Shown here one piece after another: positions 8,920-17,108 of a stretch of DNA of 43,540 nt. Source of the DNA: Oscillospiraceae bacterium (GTDB lineage: Bacteria; Bacillota; Clostridia; Oscillospirales; Oscillospiraceae); the NCBI GenBank assembly GCA_017527825.1, contig JAFXPO010000051.1:1-43540 (forward strand), in the 5' to 3' direction. Every line of letters begins with the position of its first letter. Positions within the stretch are counted from its first letter, which is position 1. The translations under genes and the position numbers were made by a program. The notes under the pieces were generated by a model that saw only the letters and a list, made by a program, of their open reading frames with translations, was not told the DNA's origin and did not search any database.

Positions 8920-9303
8920 GTGCTTGACAAGATCCAATCCCCCCTACAGGCGGGACAGAGTCTGACGCCGACCCGTGGGAAGAACGTCGGCGGCGGACAG
9001 AACGCCTTCGGCACGATGCTCCGTCAGCAGCTCACGGAAAAGGGGCAGCAGACGGTCAACTTCTCCAAGCACGCGCTGGCGCGGGCGGAGGAGCGCGGCA
9101 TTGAGCTGACGCCGAACCTGATGGAGCGGCTCTCGAATTCGGTGGAGAAGGCGCAGGAAAAGGGCGCGACCAATATCCTCGCGTTTGACGATTCGCGGGC
9201 ATTCATCATCAACATCCCCTACGGCAGGGTCATTACCACCATGTCACAGGAGGAAATGCGGGAGAACATTTTTACCAATATCGACGGCGCCGTACTACTG
9301 TAA
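8920..9303 (+). CDS. Flagellar operon protein of the TIGR02530 (Flagellar_put) family
   Basis: A 127-residue protein with a disordered N terminus and a conserved C-terminal part. The block FSKHALARAEERGIELT, followed by a helix and then AFIINIPYGRVITTMSQEEM ending at VFTNIDGAVLL-like sequence, matches the small conserved protein found between flgD and flgE in Firmicutes flagellar operons. Its biochemical role is unknown to me; the constant position suggests hook assembly. GTG 8920 is chosen as start because GGAAAGGAGG ends nine bases before it. Confidence 0.88.
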   Translation: MLDKIQSPLQAGQSLTPTRGKNVGGGQNAFGTMLRQQLTEKGQQTVNFSKHALARAEERGIELTPNLMERLSNSVEKAQEKGATNILAFDDSRAFIINIPYGRVITTMSQEEMRENIFTNIDGAVLL

Positions 9304-9393
9304 AGACAGCAGGACCTTTTCAGGATGCTGTGGGAACGAGTCCGATTGACCCGATCCCAACGGTGCGTCAGAAAACAGGAAAGGACAGACATT

Positions 9394-10668
9394 ATGACAG
9401 GTTCCATGTATGCGGCGATTTCAGGTCTGAAGGCTCACATGGGCGCGCTGAACGTCATCGGCAACAATGTTGCCAACGTGAACACGCTTGCCTACAAGAC
9501 CACGCGCTACACGTTTAACGAAGCTCTCTATACCACCCAGATCAACGGTACGGACGGCACGGAGGTTTCCGGCGGCCGCAACCCGGCGCAGATCGGCTTC
9601 GGCGCCAACGTCGGCACCATTGATCTGGACATGAGCACCAAAAATTACACGCCCACCGGTTTGCAGCTGGACACGATGATCGACGGCGACGGCTTCTTCT
9701 TTGTGGGCGACAAGGTCACCGATCAGGGGCTTTCGGGTCTCAGCGTCAACGACAAGGCGGGGCTGAGCGGCATGAAGCTTTCCCGACTCGGTAACTTCTC
9801 CATCGACCCCAACGGCTATCTGGTCGACGGCAACGGCAGCGTTGTCTGGGGCTTTCTGGAGATCGACGCGTCCGCTTCGGACATCGCCGCGGTCAACCGG
9901 ATGAACGGCTTTGAGGTCGCCGAGGACGGCACCGTGACTGAGGTCGACGATCTGGAGGACGCCGACATCAAGGCGGGGCGCGAAGCGCTGGCGCGGCTGA
10001 GCAATCTCCACTATAAGGACATTCAGGTGGGCACGGATGACGCGCCCCGAACCGTCAGTGTTTTGACGAGCGCGACCTCGGCGAGCAACATCCTCACCGC
10101 GATCCGTTTGCCGCAGATCGACGACGAAAAGAATCTTTACTTCCCCGTTCCGGCGACCAGCCTTGGCAGGCTGCCCACCGAAGAGGGCGACGCGGTGACG
10201 CAGCTTGTGGACCGCAGCGAGCTGCAGACCGACGGAGAAGACCAGCCCCCCGCCGGAGACGGTGAAACGCCGACGGCGATCAATTACAGCCGCGTTATGG
10301 GCGATACCTACAGCATCGATCCCAAGTCCGGCGCGCTGACCATGCTTGTCAATGATGAGCTGGTGACCGTGGGCAACCTCGCCATTGCCAAGGTGACCAA
10401 CCCCAACGGTGTGACCCATGTGGATGGTCGCTATTTCCAGGCGATGAAGGGCGCGGGCGAGCTGCGCGTGACGACGCTCAAGAGCATTGAGGGTGTGGAC
10501 AGCGCAGGTGATACCAGGTTCATCACGGGCGGTCTTGAATCGTCAGGCACCGACCTCGCTACGGAGATCACGAATATGATCACCGTCCAGCGTGGCTATC
10601 AGGCAAACACGCGAATCATTACCGTGACCGACTCCATGCTCGAAGAGCTGGTCAACATGAAGCGCTGA
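9394..10668 (+). CDS. flgE: Flagellar hook protein FlgE
   Basis: A 424-residue protein that builds the universal-joint hook. The N-terminal D0 motif ISGLKAHMGALNVIGNNVAN and the KTTRYTFNEAL segment are followed by the hook beta domains, with the C-terminal D0 helix ATEITNMITVQRGYQANTRI closing the protein. Its length sits between short FlgG (about 260) and long hooks, and its place after flgD favours FlgE. ATG 9394 is used, with GGAAAGGAC upstream; the frame is open 23 codons earlier but those residues are not hook-like. A 90-bp gap after the previous gene is the widest in this part of the operon. Confidence 0.93.
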   Translation: MTGSMYAAISGLKAHMGALNVIGNNVANVNTLAYKTTRYTFNEALYTTQINGTDGTEVSGGRNPAQIGFGANVGTIDLDMSTKNYTPTGLQLDTMIDGDGFFFVGDKVTDQGLSGLSVNDKAGLSGMKLSRLGNFSIDPNGYLVDGNGSVVWGFLEIDASASDIAAVNRMNGFEVAEDGTVTEVDDLEDADIKAGREALARLSNLHYKDIQVGTDDAPRTVSVLTSATSASNILTAIRLPQIDDEKNLYFPVPATSLGRLPTEEGDAVTQLVDRSELQTDGEDQPPAGDGETPTAINYSRVMGDTYSIDPKSGALTMLVNDELVTVGNLAIAKVTNPNGVTHVDGRYFQAMKGAGELRVTTLKSIEGVDSAGDTRFITGGLESSGTDLATEITNMITVQRGYQANTRIITVTDSMLEELVNMKR

Positions 10669-10702
10669 GCGGAGATGCTCTGAGCGCTGCAGGAAACGCC
10701 TC

Positions 10703-10734
10703 CCTCTCCGGCGGCGGATGCGCTGCCGGAGAGG
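10703..10734 (+). other. Stem-loop between flgE and flbD
   Basis: A perfect 10-bp inverted repeat (CCTCTCCGGC at 10703-10712, GCCGGAGAGG at 10725-10734) with a 12-nt loop and no T run. It lies in the 88-bp gap between flgE and flbD. The lack of a T tract makes it a likely mRNA stability or processing element rather than a terminator. Confidence 0.65.
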
Positions 10735-10756
10735 ATACCTCGGAAAGGACAGGGAC

Positions 10757-10975
10757 ATGATCAGGCTGACGAAGATCAAAAGCAAGGAAGTTTTCCTTGT
10801 CAATCACAATCAGATCCAGCACATCGAGTTCATTCCTGAGACGAAGGTTGTCATGATGAACCGTGAGTTCTACCTCGTCGAGGAGACGGGTGAGGAAATC
10901 ATCCAGAAGATCAAGGAGTACACGGCGAAAGTCATGGACATCCATCGCGAGATCACGCTCGTCGACAAGCGGTAA
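10757..10975 (+). CDS. flbD: Flagellar FlbD family protein
   Basis: A 72-residue protein beginning MIRLTKIKSKEVFLVNHNQI, with FIPETKVVMMNREFYLVEET in the middle, the exact layout of the small FlbD/YlzI family found after flgE in Gram-positive flagellar operons. This short family is distinct from the large Caulobacter FlbD response regulator. Its function is not established; it may aid motor or hook assembly. The ATG at 10757 is preceded by GGAAAGGACAGGG. Confidence 0.9.
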   Translation: MIRLTKIKSKEVFLVNHNQIQHIEFIPETKVVMMNREFYLVEETGEEIIQKIKEYTAKVMDIHREITLVDKR

Positions 10976-11016
10976 ACTGTCGGCAAATATCGTTCCTACA
11001 GGGCGGATAAGCAGAT

Positions 11017-11814
11017 ATGAATATTGCATATATCATCGGCGTCGTCCTCTCGTTCGTTTTCATTCTGCTGGGCATGATGGGCTTCCCAGCCCTCGATCCC
11101 GGAAAGATCATGAACTTCGTGGACGGCCCTAGCGCCATGATCGTCGTCGGCTGTACAGTCGCCATTCTGGCGGCGAGCATTCCAACGTCGACCCTCAAGT
11201 CCATCGGCAGCCACATGAAGATCGTCATGAACACCAAGCTGTTCAACCCGATGACCTACATCGACCAGCTCACCGAGCTTGCCAACAAGGCGAGAAAGGA
11301 CGGTTTGCTGTCGCTGGAAGCCAGCGCGGCGGAGACGACCGACCCGTTTATGAAGTCGGCGATCATGTTGCTCGTCGACGGCAGCGACGCTGACCGCGTG
11401 CGCGCGGTGCTGGAAACGGATATCGAGAACATGTCGGCGCGCCATGACGCGGGCGCCGCCATGTATGAAAAAGGCTCCGCCGTTGCGCCGGCGTTCGGTA
11501 TGGTCGGTACGCTCTGCGGTCTTATCAATATGTGTAAGGGTCTGAACATGTCGGACGGCAGCTCCAACCTCGGTAATGATATGGGCGTCGCCATGATCAC
11601 GACGATGTATGGCTGTATCCTCGCGCATATGATTTTCGGTCCGCTGGCGGCGCACCTGCGTTCGCAGGACGAAAAGGAAGTCATCTGCAAGCAGATTGTC
11701 GTGGAGGGCATCACCGGCATTCAGGCGGGCGAGAACCCCAAGTTCCTGCGGGAGCGTTTGCTGACCTTCGTTTCGCAGAAGCAGCGCGACGGCGCCGGCA
11801 AGAAGGACGAGTAA
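11017..11814 (+). CDS. motA: Flagellar motor stator protein MotA
   Basis: A 265-residue inner-membrane protein with four membrane helices (about residues 5-25, 35-55, 150-175 and 185-205). It forms the pentameric proton channel with MotB and pushes FliG. The pair GSAVAPAFGMVGTLCGLINM matches the third-helix motif (PAFGMIGTLxGLI), and the cytoplasmic loop carries charged residues such as DADRVRAVLETDIENM. Placement inside the flagellar structural operon, between flbD and fliM, is common in Clostridia but unlike B. subtilis, where motAB is separate. Confidence 0.95.
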   Translation: MNIAYIIGVVLSFVFILLGMMGFPALDPGKIMNFVDGPSAMIVVGCTVAILAASIPTSTLKSIGSHMKIVMNTKLFNPMTYIDQLTELANKARKDGLLSLEASAAETTDPFMKSAIMLLVDGSDADRVRAVLETDIENMSARHDAGAAMYEKGSAVAPAFGMVGTLCGLINMCKGLNMSDGSSNLGNDMGVAMITTMYGCILAHMIFGPLAAHLRSQDEKEVICKQIVVEGITGIQAGENPKFLRERLLTFVSQKQRDGAGKKDE

Positions 11815-11817
11815 GCC

Positions 11818-12669
11818 ATGGCGATCAAGAAAAAGAGCGGCGGCGGTGGCGGCGCAAACTGGATGGACACCTACGGCGACATGGTGACGCTGCTGTTGTG
11901 CTTCTTCGTGCTGCTGTATTCCATGTCCACCATCAGCGAGGACAAATGGAAGGCAATTGTCCAGAGCTTTAACCCGAACTCCATTGAAGCGCCTACGATG
12001 ATCGACGGCGGCAACGAAGGTCCCTTGGCCGACCCTACGGATGGATCGGGCATGGACATCGGCAACGACCCCGGAATCAAGCCGGAGGACATCGAAGCCG
12101 CGCTGGAGGCGCTGTATGAGGCGCTGCAAAGCATGTCTGAGAGCAGCGGCGCGGGCGAGGCGATCGAGGTCACGCGGGGCGACGGCTATGTGTTCGTCTC
12201 CTTTGCCGACGCGGTGTTCTTTGACGGCGACAGCGCCGTGCTTCGCCCGGACGGGCAGGCAATCCTCGACATGGTGATCGAGGCGATCAATCCCGCGGTA
12301 CCGTACATCGACGAGCTGCGGGTGATGGGTCACACGGCTCAGGCGCGTCCCGACCGCCCCAACGATCCTGAGGGTGACCGGCGGCTGGCGTCGAACCGCG
12401 CGGTGAACGTGGTTATCTACATCCAGAAGCTGTGTGATATTGACCCGGCGCGTCTCATCGGCGTGGGCTATGGTCAGTGGCGTCCTGTGGATAAGAACGA
12501 CACGCCGGAGCACCGCGCGCACAATCGCCGCGTGGAGCTGCTCATCACCGGAAAAGATATTGAAAGCAAGCTTGGCGACGCGCTGGAGCAGTATACCAGC
12601 ATCCGCACCGGCGGCTCGCCGGAGAGCGCGGCAGAAGCGCCGGCTGATGCACCCGCAAGCGAAGGTTGA
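11818..12669 (+). CDS. motB: Flagellar motor stator protein MotB
   Basis: A 283-residue stator subunit anchored to peptidoglycan. A single membrane helix follows WMDTYGDMVTLLLCFFVLLY, and Asp21 of the YGD motif is the expected proton-binding residue. The OmpA-like domain (about 135-255) contains LRVMGHTAQARP, LASNRAVNVVIYI and HRAHNRRVELLI, the usual peptidoglycan-binding pattern. The Asp in the helix suggests proton rather than sodium driving, though that needs experiment. The gene starts 3 bp after motA, so the two are translationally coupled. The C-terminal tail is Ala/Pro-rich. Confidence 0.96.
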   Translation: MAIKKKSGGGGGANWMDTYGDMVTLLLCFFVLLYSMSTISEDKWKAIVQSFNPNSIEAPTMIDGGNEGPLADPTDGSGMDIGNDPGIKPEDIEAALEALYEALQSMSESSGAGEAIEVTRGDGYVFVSFADAVFFDGDSAVLRPDGQAILDMVIEAINPAVPYIDELRVMGHTAQARPDRPNDPEGDRRLASNRAVNVVIYIQKLCDIDPARLIGVGYGQWRPVDKNDTPEHRAHNRRVELLITGKDIESKLGDALEQYTSIRTGGSPESAAEAPADAPASEG

Positions 12670-12708
12670 CGTTATTTTCACTCGAAAAGCGGCAGGAGAG
12701 GCAGATTC

Positions 12709-13848
12709 ATGGCTGAGGTATTATCACAAAGTCAAATCGATGCGCTGTTAGCCGCAGCAATGAGCGGTGGACAGAACCTGTCCCAGCAAAAGGAAGAGAA
12801 AAAGTACCAGAAGTACGACTTCCGAAGTCCCCGAAAATACACGAAAGAGCGTTTGAAGATGCTCAACGGTGTTTTCGAGAACTATGCCAAGGTTCTGAAC
12901 ACCCGTATCAATGCCCTGGCCCGCGCCACCTGCGAGGTGGAGGTGGACACCGTGGACGAACAGCGCTATTATGAGTTTTCCAACGCCCTGATCGACGGCG
13001 AAGTCGTGACGCTGGCGTATCTGGATATCAACGGCGATATTGAGGAAACGCCGGTCATCATTGTGGCGACGCCCAGCATCATGGTCAGCCTGATCGACCG
13101 CCTGATGGGCGGCGCGGGCGACGTGGAGGAGGACCTTCCGTCCGACTACACCTACACCGATCTGGATTTGAGCCTGTACACGAACCTGATGGCGGATTTC
13201 ATCGGGATCATGGGCGGAAGCTGGGAGAATTACCTGGAGCTGAAATTCGACTTCGGGCGCATCGAGGCAAACCCCACGCTGGTGCAGCTGATCGGCTTTG
13301 AAGAGACGGTCATCATGGTGAGCCTGGACATCAAGTTCTCCAACAGCTCCGGTCGACTGGACATCTGCCTGCCGGATGCGGTGCTCAGCAAGATATTCAC
13401 GGAAATCAGCAAGGGTAACGCGGTGCAGCGCAAGGAGCGCGAGGATCACTCCAAGGAAATCTACTCCCACCTGCAAACCAGTGAGCTGGAAATCACCGCG
13501 GAGCTGGGACGGACAAAGCTGCAGCTCAACGATATTTACAACCTGCATGTCGGCGACGTGATCGACATGAATATCAAAAAGGATTCCGTGGTCAAGCTGC
13601 GGATCGGCGGACGGAACTGGTTCGCCGGGTACATGGGCACACACGAGAAGTACTTAGCCGTCAAGATCCGGGACGTTCAGGGCGAGCTGAAGACAGAGTT
13701 TGTGGCCGCGCTGGAAGAGGAAGCAATGCCGGATAACATGGCTGAAGAGATGCCGATGATGGAGGATTCCATGTTCCCATCGGATAATACAGCCGTTCCG
13801 GGACCGGAACTTGTTGAGGGAGGGAGTATGCAGGAAGATGGCCAATGA
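12709..13848 (+). CDS. fliM: Flagellar motor switch protein FliM
   Basis: A 379-residue C-ring protein. The N-terminal peptide LSQSQIDALL (residues 5-14) is the CheY-P docking motif. The CheC-like middle domain (about 45-230) and a C-terminal SpoA domain (LNDIYNLHVGDVIDMNIKKD ... VKLRIGGRNWFAGYMG) follow. Binding of phosphorylated CheY here changes rotation sense. An acidic Met-rich tail of about 45 residues extends past the SpoA domain. A fliL gene normally preceding fliM in this group is absent; motB is adjacent instead. The stop overlaps fliY by 11 bp. Confidence 0.97.
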   Translation: MAEVLSQSQIDALLAAAMSGGQNLSQQKEEKKYQKYDFRSPRKYTKERLKMLNGVFENYAKVLNTRINALARATCEVEVDTVDEQRYYEFSNALIDGEVVTLAYLDINGDIEETPVIIVATPSIMVSLIDRLMGGAGDVEEDLPSDYTYTDLDLSLYTNLMADFIGIMGGSWENYLELKFDFGRIEANPTLVQLIGFEETVIMVSLDIKFSNSSGRLDICLPDAVLSKIFTEISKGNAVQRKEREDHSKEIYSHLQTSELEITAELGRTKLQLNDIYNLHVGDVIDMNIKKDSVVKLRIGGRNWFAGYMGTHEKYLAVKIRDVQGELKTEFVAALEEEAMPDNMAEEMPMMEDSMFPSDNTAVPGPELVEGGSMQEDGQ

Positions 13849-15370
13849 AATCTTTACCCCGATGGAGATCGACGCCATCGGAGAGATCATGAACATCAGC
13901 CTGGGGTCGTCAGCCACGGCGGTATCCAACCTGTTGGATCACCGCGTGGACATCACCACGCCGACGGTGCGGATCGTTAACGCGGAGGATTTTACGCTCG
14001 GTGAGCTGAATCCCGCGATCGGCGTAGAAATTCGCTATGTGGCAGGTCTCGACGGCAGCAACATCATGCTGTTGAAGATGAGCGACGTCAAGCTGATCGT
14101 GGATATTCTGATGGGCATGGAAACGCCCGATGAGGAGTTTGAACTCAACGACCTGACGCTCAGCGCGGTCTGCGAGGTGATGAATCAGATGATGGGCTCC
14201 TCGTCCACGGCACTCTCCGATTTCCTCGGGCGAGTCGTCAACATCTCGACGCCCGTTACCTTCGATGGCAGCAATATCGACCGGATGCGCGAAGAGCATC
14301 TGCCGGTGAGCGAGGGTCCCATCGTGGTCGTGTCCTTTGCGCTGAGCATTGAAGGCTCCATGAGCAGTGAGTTCATGAACGTCATGTCCGTGGAGCTTGC
14401 GAAGGAGTTGGTCTCCGGCTTCGGCCTCGGCGAGGGGGAGGATTCCTCCGCGGTGCTGGAGGCGGAGATCGCGGAGGACGATGCCGGCGGTCGACCTATG
14501 TCTCAGGAGGAGATCGAGGCGATGATGACGGCGGCGAACAGTGCCCCCGCGCCGGAACCCGCCGGAGGCGGCGGAACGCTGACGCAGGAGCAGATCGAAG
14601 CCATGATGGCCGGTGCGCCCGCGCCAGCGCCAGCACCGTCCGGCGGCGGCAGAAGCATGTCGCAGGAAGAGATCGAGGCGATGATGGCAGGCATGGCGGG
14701 CGGAGCGGCAGCACCCGCGCCGGCGCCCGCACCGTCCGGCGGCGGCAGAAGCATGTCGCAGGAAGAGATCGAGGCAATGATGGCGGGCATGGCGGGCGGC
14801 GCAGCCCCCGCACCGACGCCCGCGCCCGCTTCCGTGCCGACACCCGCGCCCGCTTCCGTGCCGACACCCGCGCCCGCTCCGGCAGTACCCTATGCGATGC
14901 CACCCGGATGGATGGAAATGCAGCAGCAAATGCAGCAGCAGATGCAACTGCAAATGCAGCAGATGCAGCAGCAGATGGCAGCGCTCCAACAGCAGGCTCT
15001 GCAAGCGCAGCAGCAGGCATTAGCTCAGCAGAGACCCGATCCCAAGGTGATCCAGACCAAGGCACCGTCGATGCCGACGCTCTCCGACGGCACGGCGCTG
15101 ACGGACGAGGAGACCCAGAACCTCGACCTCATCATGGGTGTGTCCCTGGAAATCGCGGTGGAGATCGGGCGCACCCGGAAAAAGGTGCAGGATATTCTGG
15201 CGCTCTCCAAAGGCTCGCTGGTTGTTCTCGACAAGCTGGCGGGTGATCAGGTGGACGTCTTCGTCAACGGCAAGTGCATCGCACACGGCGACGTGGTCGT
15301 CATCGACGATAACTTCGGCATACGCATCAGTGAAATCGTGCAGAAGCCGAGTCTTGATAATCTTACCTAA
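13838..15370 (+). CDS. fliY: Flagellar motor switch phosphatase FliY with four internal docking-like repeats
   Basis: A 510-residue C-ring protein combining CheY-P phosphatase and FliN functions. The CheC-like domain (1-200) keeps two complete phosphatase motifs [D/S]-x3-E-x2-N-x22-P: D12/E16/N19/P42 and S109/E113/N116/P139. A long Ala/Pro/Gly linker holds four copies of (M/L)(S/T)QE(E/Q)IEAMM at 221-230, 248-257, 274-283 and 306-315, resembling the FliM docking peptide. A Gln/Met-rich stretch (about 355-405) and a C-terminal SpoA/FliN domain (about 425-505) follow. ATG 13838 is chosen; the frame is open from 13811, but those residues are inside fliM. Usual FliY is about 380 residues with the docking motif at its N terminus. 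Confidence 0.95.
   Translation: MANEIFTPMEIDAIGEIMNISLGSSATAVSNLLDHRVDITTPTVRIVNAEDFTLGELNPAIGVEIRYVAGLDGSNIMLLKMSDVKLIVDILMGMETPDEEFELNDLTLSAVCEVMNQMMGSSSTALSDFLGRVVNISTPVTFDGSNIDRMREEHLPVSEGPIVVVSFALSIEGSMSSEFMNVMSVELAKELVSGFGLGEGEDSSAVLEAEIAEDDAGGRPMSQEEIEAMMTAANSAPAPEPAGGGGTLTQEQIEAMMAGAPAPAPAPSGGGRSMSQEEIEAMMAGMAGGAAAPAPAPAPSGGGRSMSQEEIEAMMAGMAGGAAPAPTPAPASVPTPAPASVPTPAPAPAVPYAMPPGWMEMQQQMQQQMQLQMQQMQQQMAALQQQALQAQQQALAQQRPDPKVIQTKAPSMPTLSDGTALTDEETQNLDLIMGVSLEIAVEIGRTRKKVQDILALSKGSLVVLDKLAGDQVDVFVNGKCIAHGDVVVIDDNFGIRISEIVQKPSLDNLT
14638..14796 (+). repeat. Tandem direct repeats in the fliY linker
   Basis: Two near-identical segments of about 65 bp repeat with a 96-bp period (32 codons): each encodes PSGGGRSMSQEEIEAMMAGM. 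Weaker copies lie upstream at about 14496-14530 and 14577-14612. A separate short repeat (PASVPTPA, twice) follows at about 14823-14880. Such DNA can expand or contract by slippage. Confidence 0.85.
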
Positions 15371-15411
15371 CCAAAAAACAGTTTATTGTAAAATGAAAGG
15401 AAGACAAAACA

Positions 15412-15777
15412 ATGGCAAGGATTTTAACTGCTGACGACGCGGCTTTCATGAGAAAGGTCATCAAGGACACCCTCAGCAAGAACGGCTTCACCGATGTGAT
15501 CGAGGCCGTTGACGGCGCGGACGCCGTCGCGAAGTATGATGAGTTCAGCCCCGATCTCGTCATTCTCGACATCACTATGCCGAACATGGACGGTCTGGAA
15601 GCTCTCAAGGCAATTAAGGCAAAGAACCCTGCCGCCAACTGCGTTATGTGCTCGGCGATGGGTCAGGAGGCGATGGTCATCGACGCGATCCAGCACGGTG
15701 CGAAGGACTTCATCGTCAAGCCCTTTAAGCCCGACCGCATCATGAAGACCGTGACGACGATCCTCGGCAACCCGTAA
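15412..15777 (+). CDS. cheY: Chemotaxis response regulator CheY
   Basis: A 121-residue single receiver domain. The acidic pocket D8/D9, phospho-acceptor D53 (VILDITMPNMDG), switch residue S81 and K103 (FIVKPF) are all present. Phosphorylated by CheA, it binds FliM and FliY at the rotor and is reset by FliY and CheC. Its place after fliY matches B. subtilis. AAAGGAAG precedes the ATG. No DNA-binding domain is attached. Confidence 0.97.
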   Translation: MARILTADDAAFMRKVIKDTLSKNGFTDVIEAVDGADAVAKYDEFSPDLVILDITMPNMDGLEALKAIKAKNPAANCVMCSAMGQEAMVIDAIQHGAKDFIVKPFKPDRIMKTVTTILGNP

Positions 15778-16133
15778 TGGAGAATTTCTGGTCGCTGCTC
15801 GGCGTATTGGCAGTGGTAGCCCTGATCCTGTACTTTGCCTACGCGGCAACGAAATGGATCGGGACGCACAGCCTGCCCGGCAGCGCCGGTACACCGCGCA
15901 CAAACGGCGACCGTTTCCGTATCCTCGCCCAACTTGGCGTGGGGCGGAACGAGCGGCTGGTGCTTGCGCGTCTGGGCGAGCGGTGCTATCTGCTCGGCGT
16001 TACGGAGCACCAGATCACACTGCTCCGGGAACTGGATGACGACGAGGCGGCGTCCTGGCTCGCGCAGAGCGAGAGCGCGCCGGAGATTCCGGGCTTTCGG
16101 GAGATTCTGACCCGGACTCTTCGGAAGAAGTGA
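15777..16133 (+). CDS. fliO: Flagellar biosynthesis protein FliO
   Basis: A 118-residue protein with one N-terminal membrane helix (about 5-25) and a small basic/polar cytoplasmic domain containing FRILAQLGVGRNERLVLARLG and CYLLGVTEHQITLLREL, the family pattern (LGxxxxLxLVxVGxRxxLLGVT). FliO is a scaffold that helps FliP assemble into the export gate. The ATG shares one base with the cheY stop (TAATG), so the genes are coupled. No signal peptide is evident, unlike B. subtilis FliZ. Confidence 0.88.
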   Translation: MENFWSLLGVLAVVALILYFAYAATKWIGTHSLPGSAGTPRTNGDRFRILAQLGVGRNERLVLARLGERCYLLGVTEHQITLLRELDDDEAASWLAQSESAPEIPGFREILTRTLRKK

Positions 16134-16143
16134 GAAAACGGAC

Positions 16144-16821
16144 ATGAACATGGAAAACATCGATGGTCTCATCAACATAAACGGCGACAGTGTGCAGACG
16201 CTGGAGGTTATTTTCCTCACAACGATGATCATGCTGCTGCCCTTTATGGTGGTCATGATGACCTCGTTCACCCGTTACATTATCTCGCTGTCCTTCCTGC
16301 GCACAGCGCTGGGCACACAGCAGACGCCGCCGAACATGGTTTTGATCGGTCTGGCGCTGTTTCTCACGCTGTTTACCATGGCTCCGGTGATCGATGAGAT
16401 CAACGAGGAGGCGTGGCGTCCCTATACGGATGAGCGTATCACCCAGGAGGTGTTCTTCGAGCGTGCGCAGGTTCCGCTCAAGCGGTTCATGCTGCGCAAT
16501 ACGGAGACTTCTTCCCTGCGGATGTTCTGCAACATGGCGGGTGAGGAGATTCCGGCGGACACCGACACCGGCACGCGGCTTCCGCTGCGCGTGGTGACCT
16601 CGGCGTTTGCCACCAGCGAACTCAAGCGTGCCTTCGAGATCGGTCTGTTGCTGTATATCCCGTTTCTGCTGATCGACATTATCGTGTCTTCGACGCTGAT
16701 GTCCATGGGCATGATCATGTTGCCGCCGGCGATGATTTCCACGCCGTTTAAGCTGCTGCTGTTCATCTCCATCAACGGCTGGGAACTGATGTTCTCGACG
16801 TTGGTGCAGAGCATCAAGTAG
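16144..16821 (+). CDS. fliP: Flagellar type III export gate protein FliP
   Basis: A 225-residue membrane protein that forms the export-gate pentamer. TSFTRYIISLSFLRTALGTQ with PPNMVLIGLALFLTLF is the family signature, and the C-terminal LKRAFEIGLLLYIPFLLIDIIV plus MGMIMLPPAMISTPFKLLLF completes it. Four helices are evident. Compared with enteric FliP no cleavable signal peptide is obvious; the first hydrophobic helix begins around residue 20. The gene starts 10 bp after fliO. Confidence 0.97.
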   Translation: MNMENIDGLININGDSVQTLEVIFLTTMIMLLPFMVVMMTSFTRYIISLSFLRTALGTQQTPPNMVLIGLALFLTLFTMAPVIDEINEEAWRPYTDERITQEVFFERAQVPLKRFMLRNTETSSLRMFCNMAGEEIPADTDTGTRLPLRVVTSAFATSELKRAFEIGLLLYIPFLLIDIIVSSTLMSMGMIMLPPAMISTPFKLLLFISINGWELMFSTLVQSIK

Positions 16822-16840
16822 CGGGAGGTGACTGAGCGTT

Positions 16841-17098
16841 ATGCAAGTGGATCAGATCATTGATGTGTTCCGCGACGGCGTGGGCGTGGCGATTCGCCTC
16901 GGCGCGCCGGTGCTGCTGCTGTGTATGCTCGTGGGTGTGGTCGTTGCGCTTTTGCAGGCGGTGACGCAGATCCATGAGCAGTCCATCGGCTTCGTCCTGA
17001 AGCTGATTGTCGTTGTCATGGTACTCGCCGTCGGCGGGAGCTGGATGATAGAATCGCTTCAGGAGTACACCTACCGGCTCTTTGAGCTGATGCTGTAG
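16841..17098 (+). CDS. fliQ: Flagellar type III export gate protein FliQ
   Basis: An 85-residue protein with two membrane helices. GVVVALLQAVTQIHEQSIGFVLK is close to the invariant FliQ segment (VSLxQAxTQIQExTLxFIPK). Four copies join FliP5R1 in the gate. GGGAGG precedes the ATG, and the stop lies 10 bp before fliR. Confidence 0.96.
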   Translation: MQVDQIIDVFRDGVGVAIRLGAPVLLLCMLVGVVVALLQAVTQIHEQSIGFVLKLIVVVMVLAVGGSWMIESLQEYTYRLFELML

Positions 17099-17108
17099 GG
17101 TCGCGGCA

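Noticed and set aside
9304..9393. Possible hairpin in the 90-bp gap before flgE.
   Set aside because: The pairing is interrupted and no T tract follows; not strong enough to call.
14496..14800. CRISPR-like repeats in fliY and in cheD (24,259-24,440).
   Set aside because: The units lie in frame within conserved proteins, keep codon periodicity and lack unique spacers of constant length.
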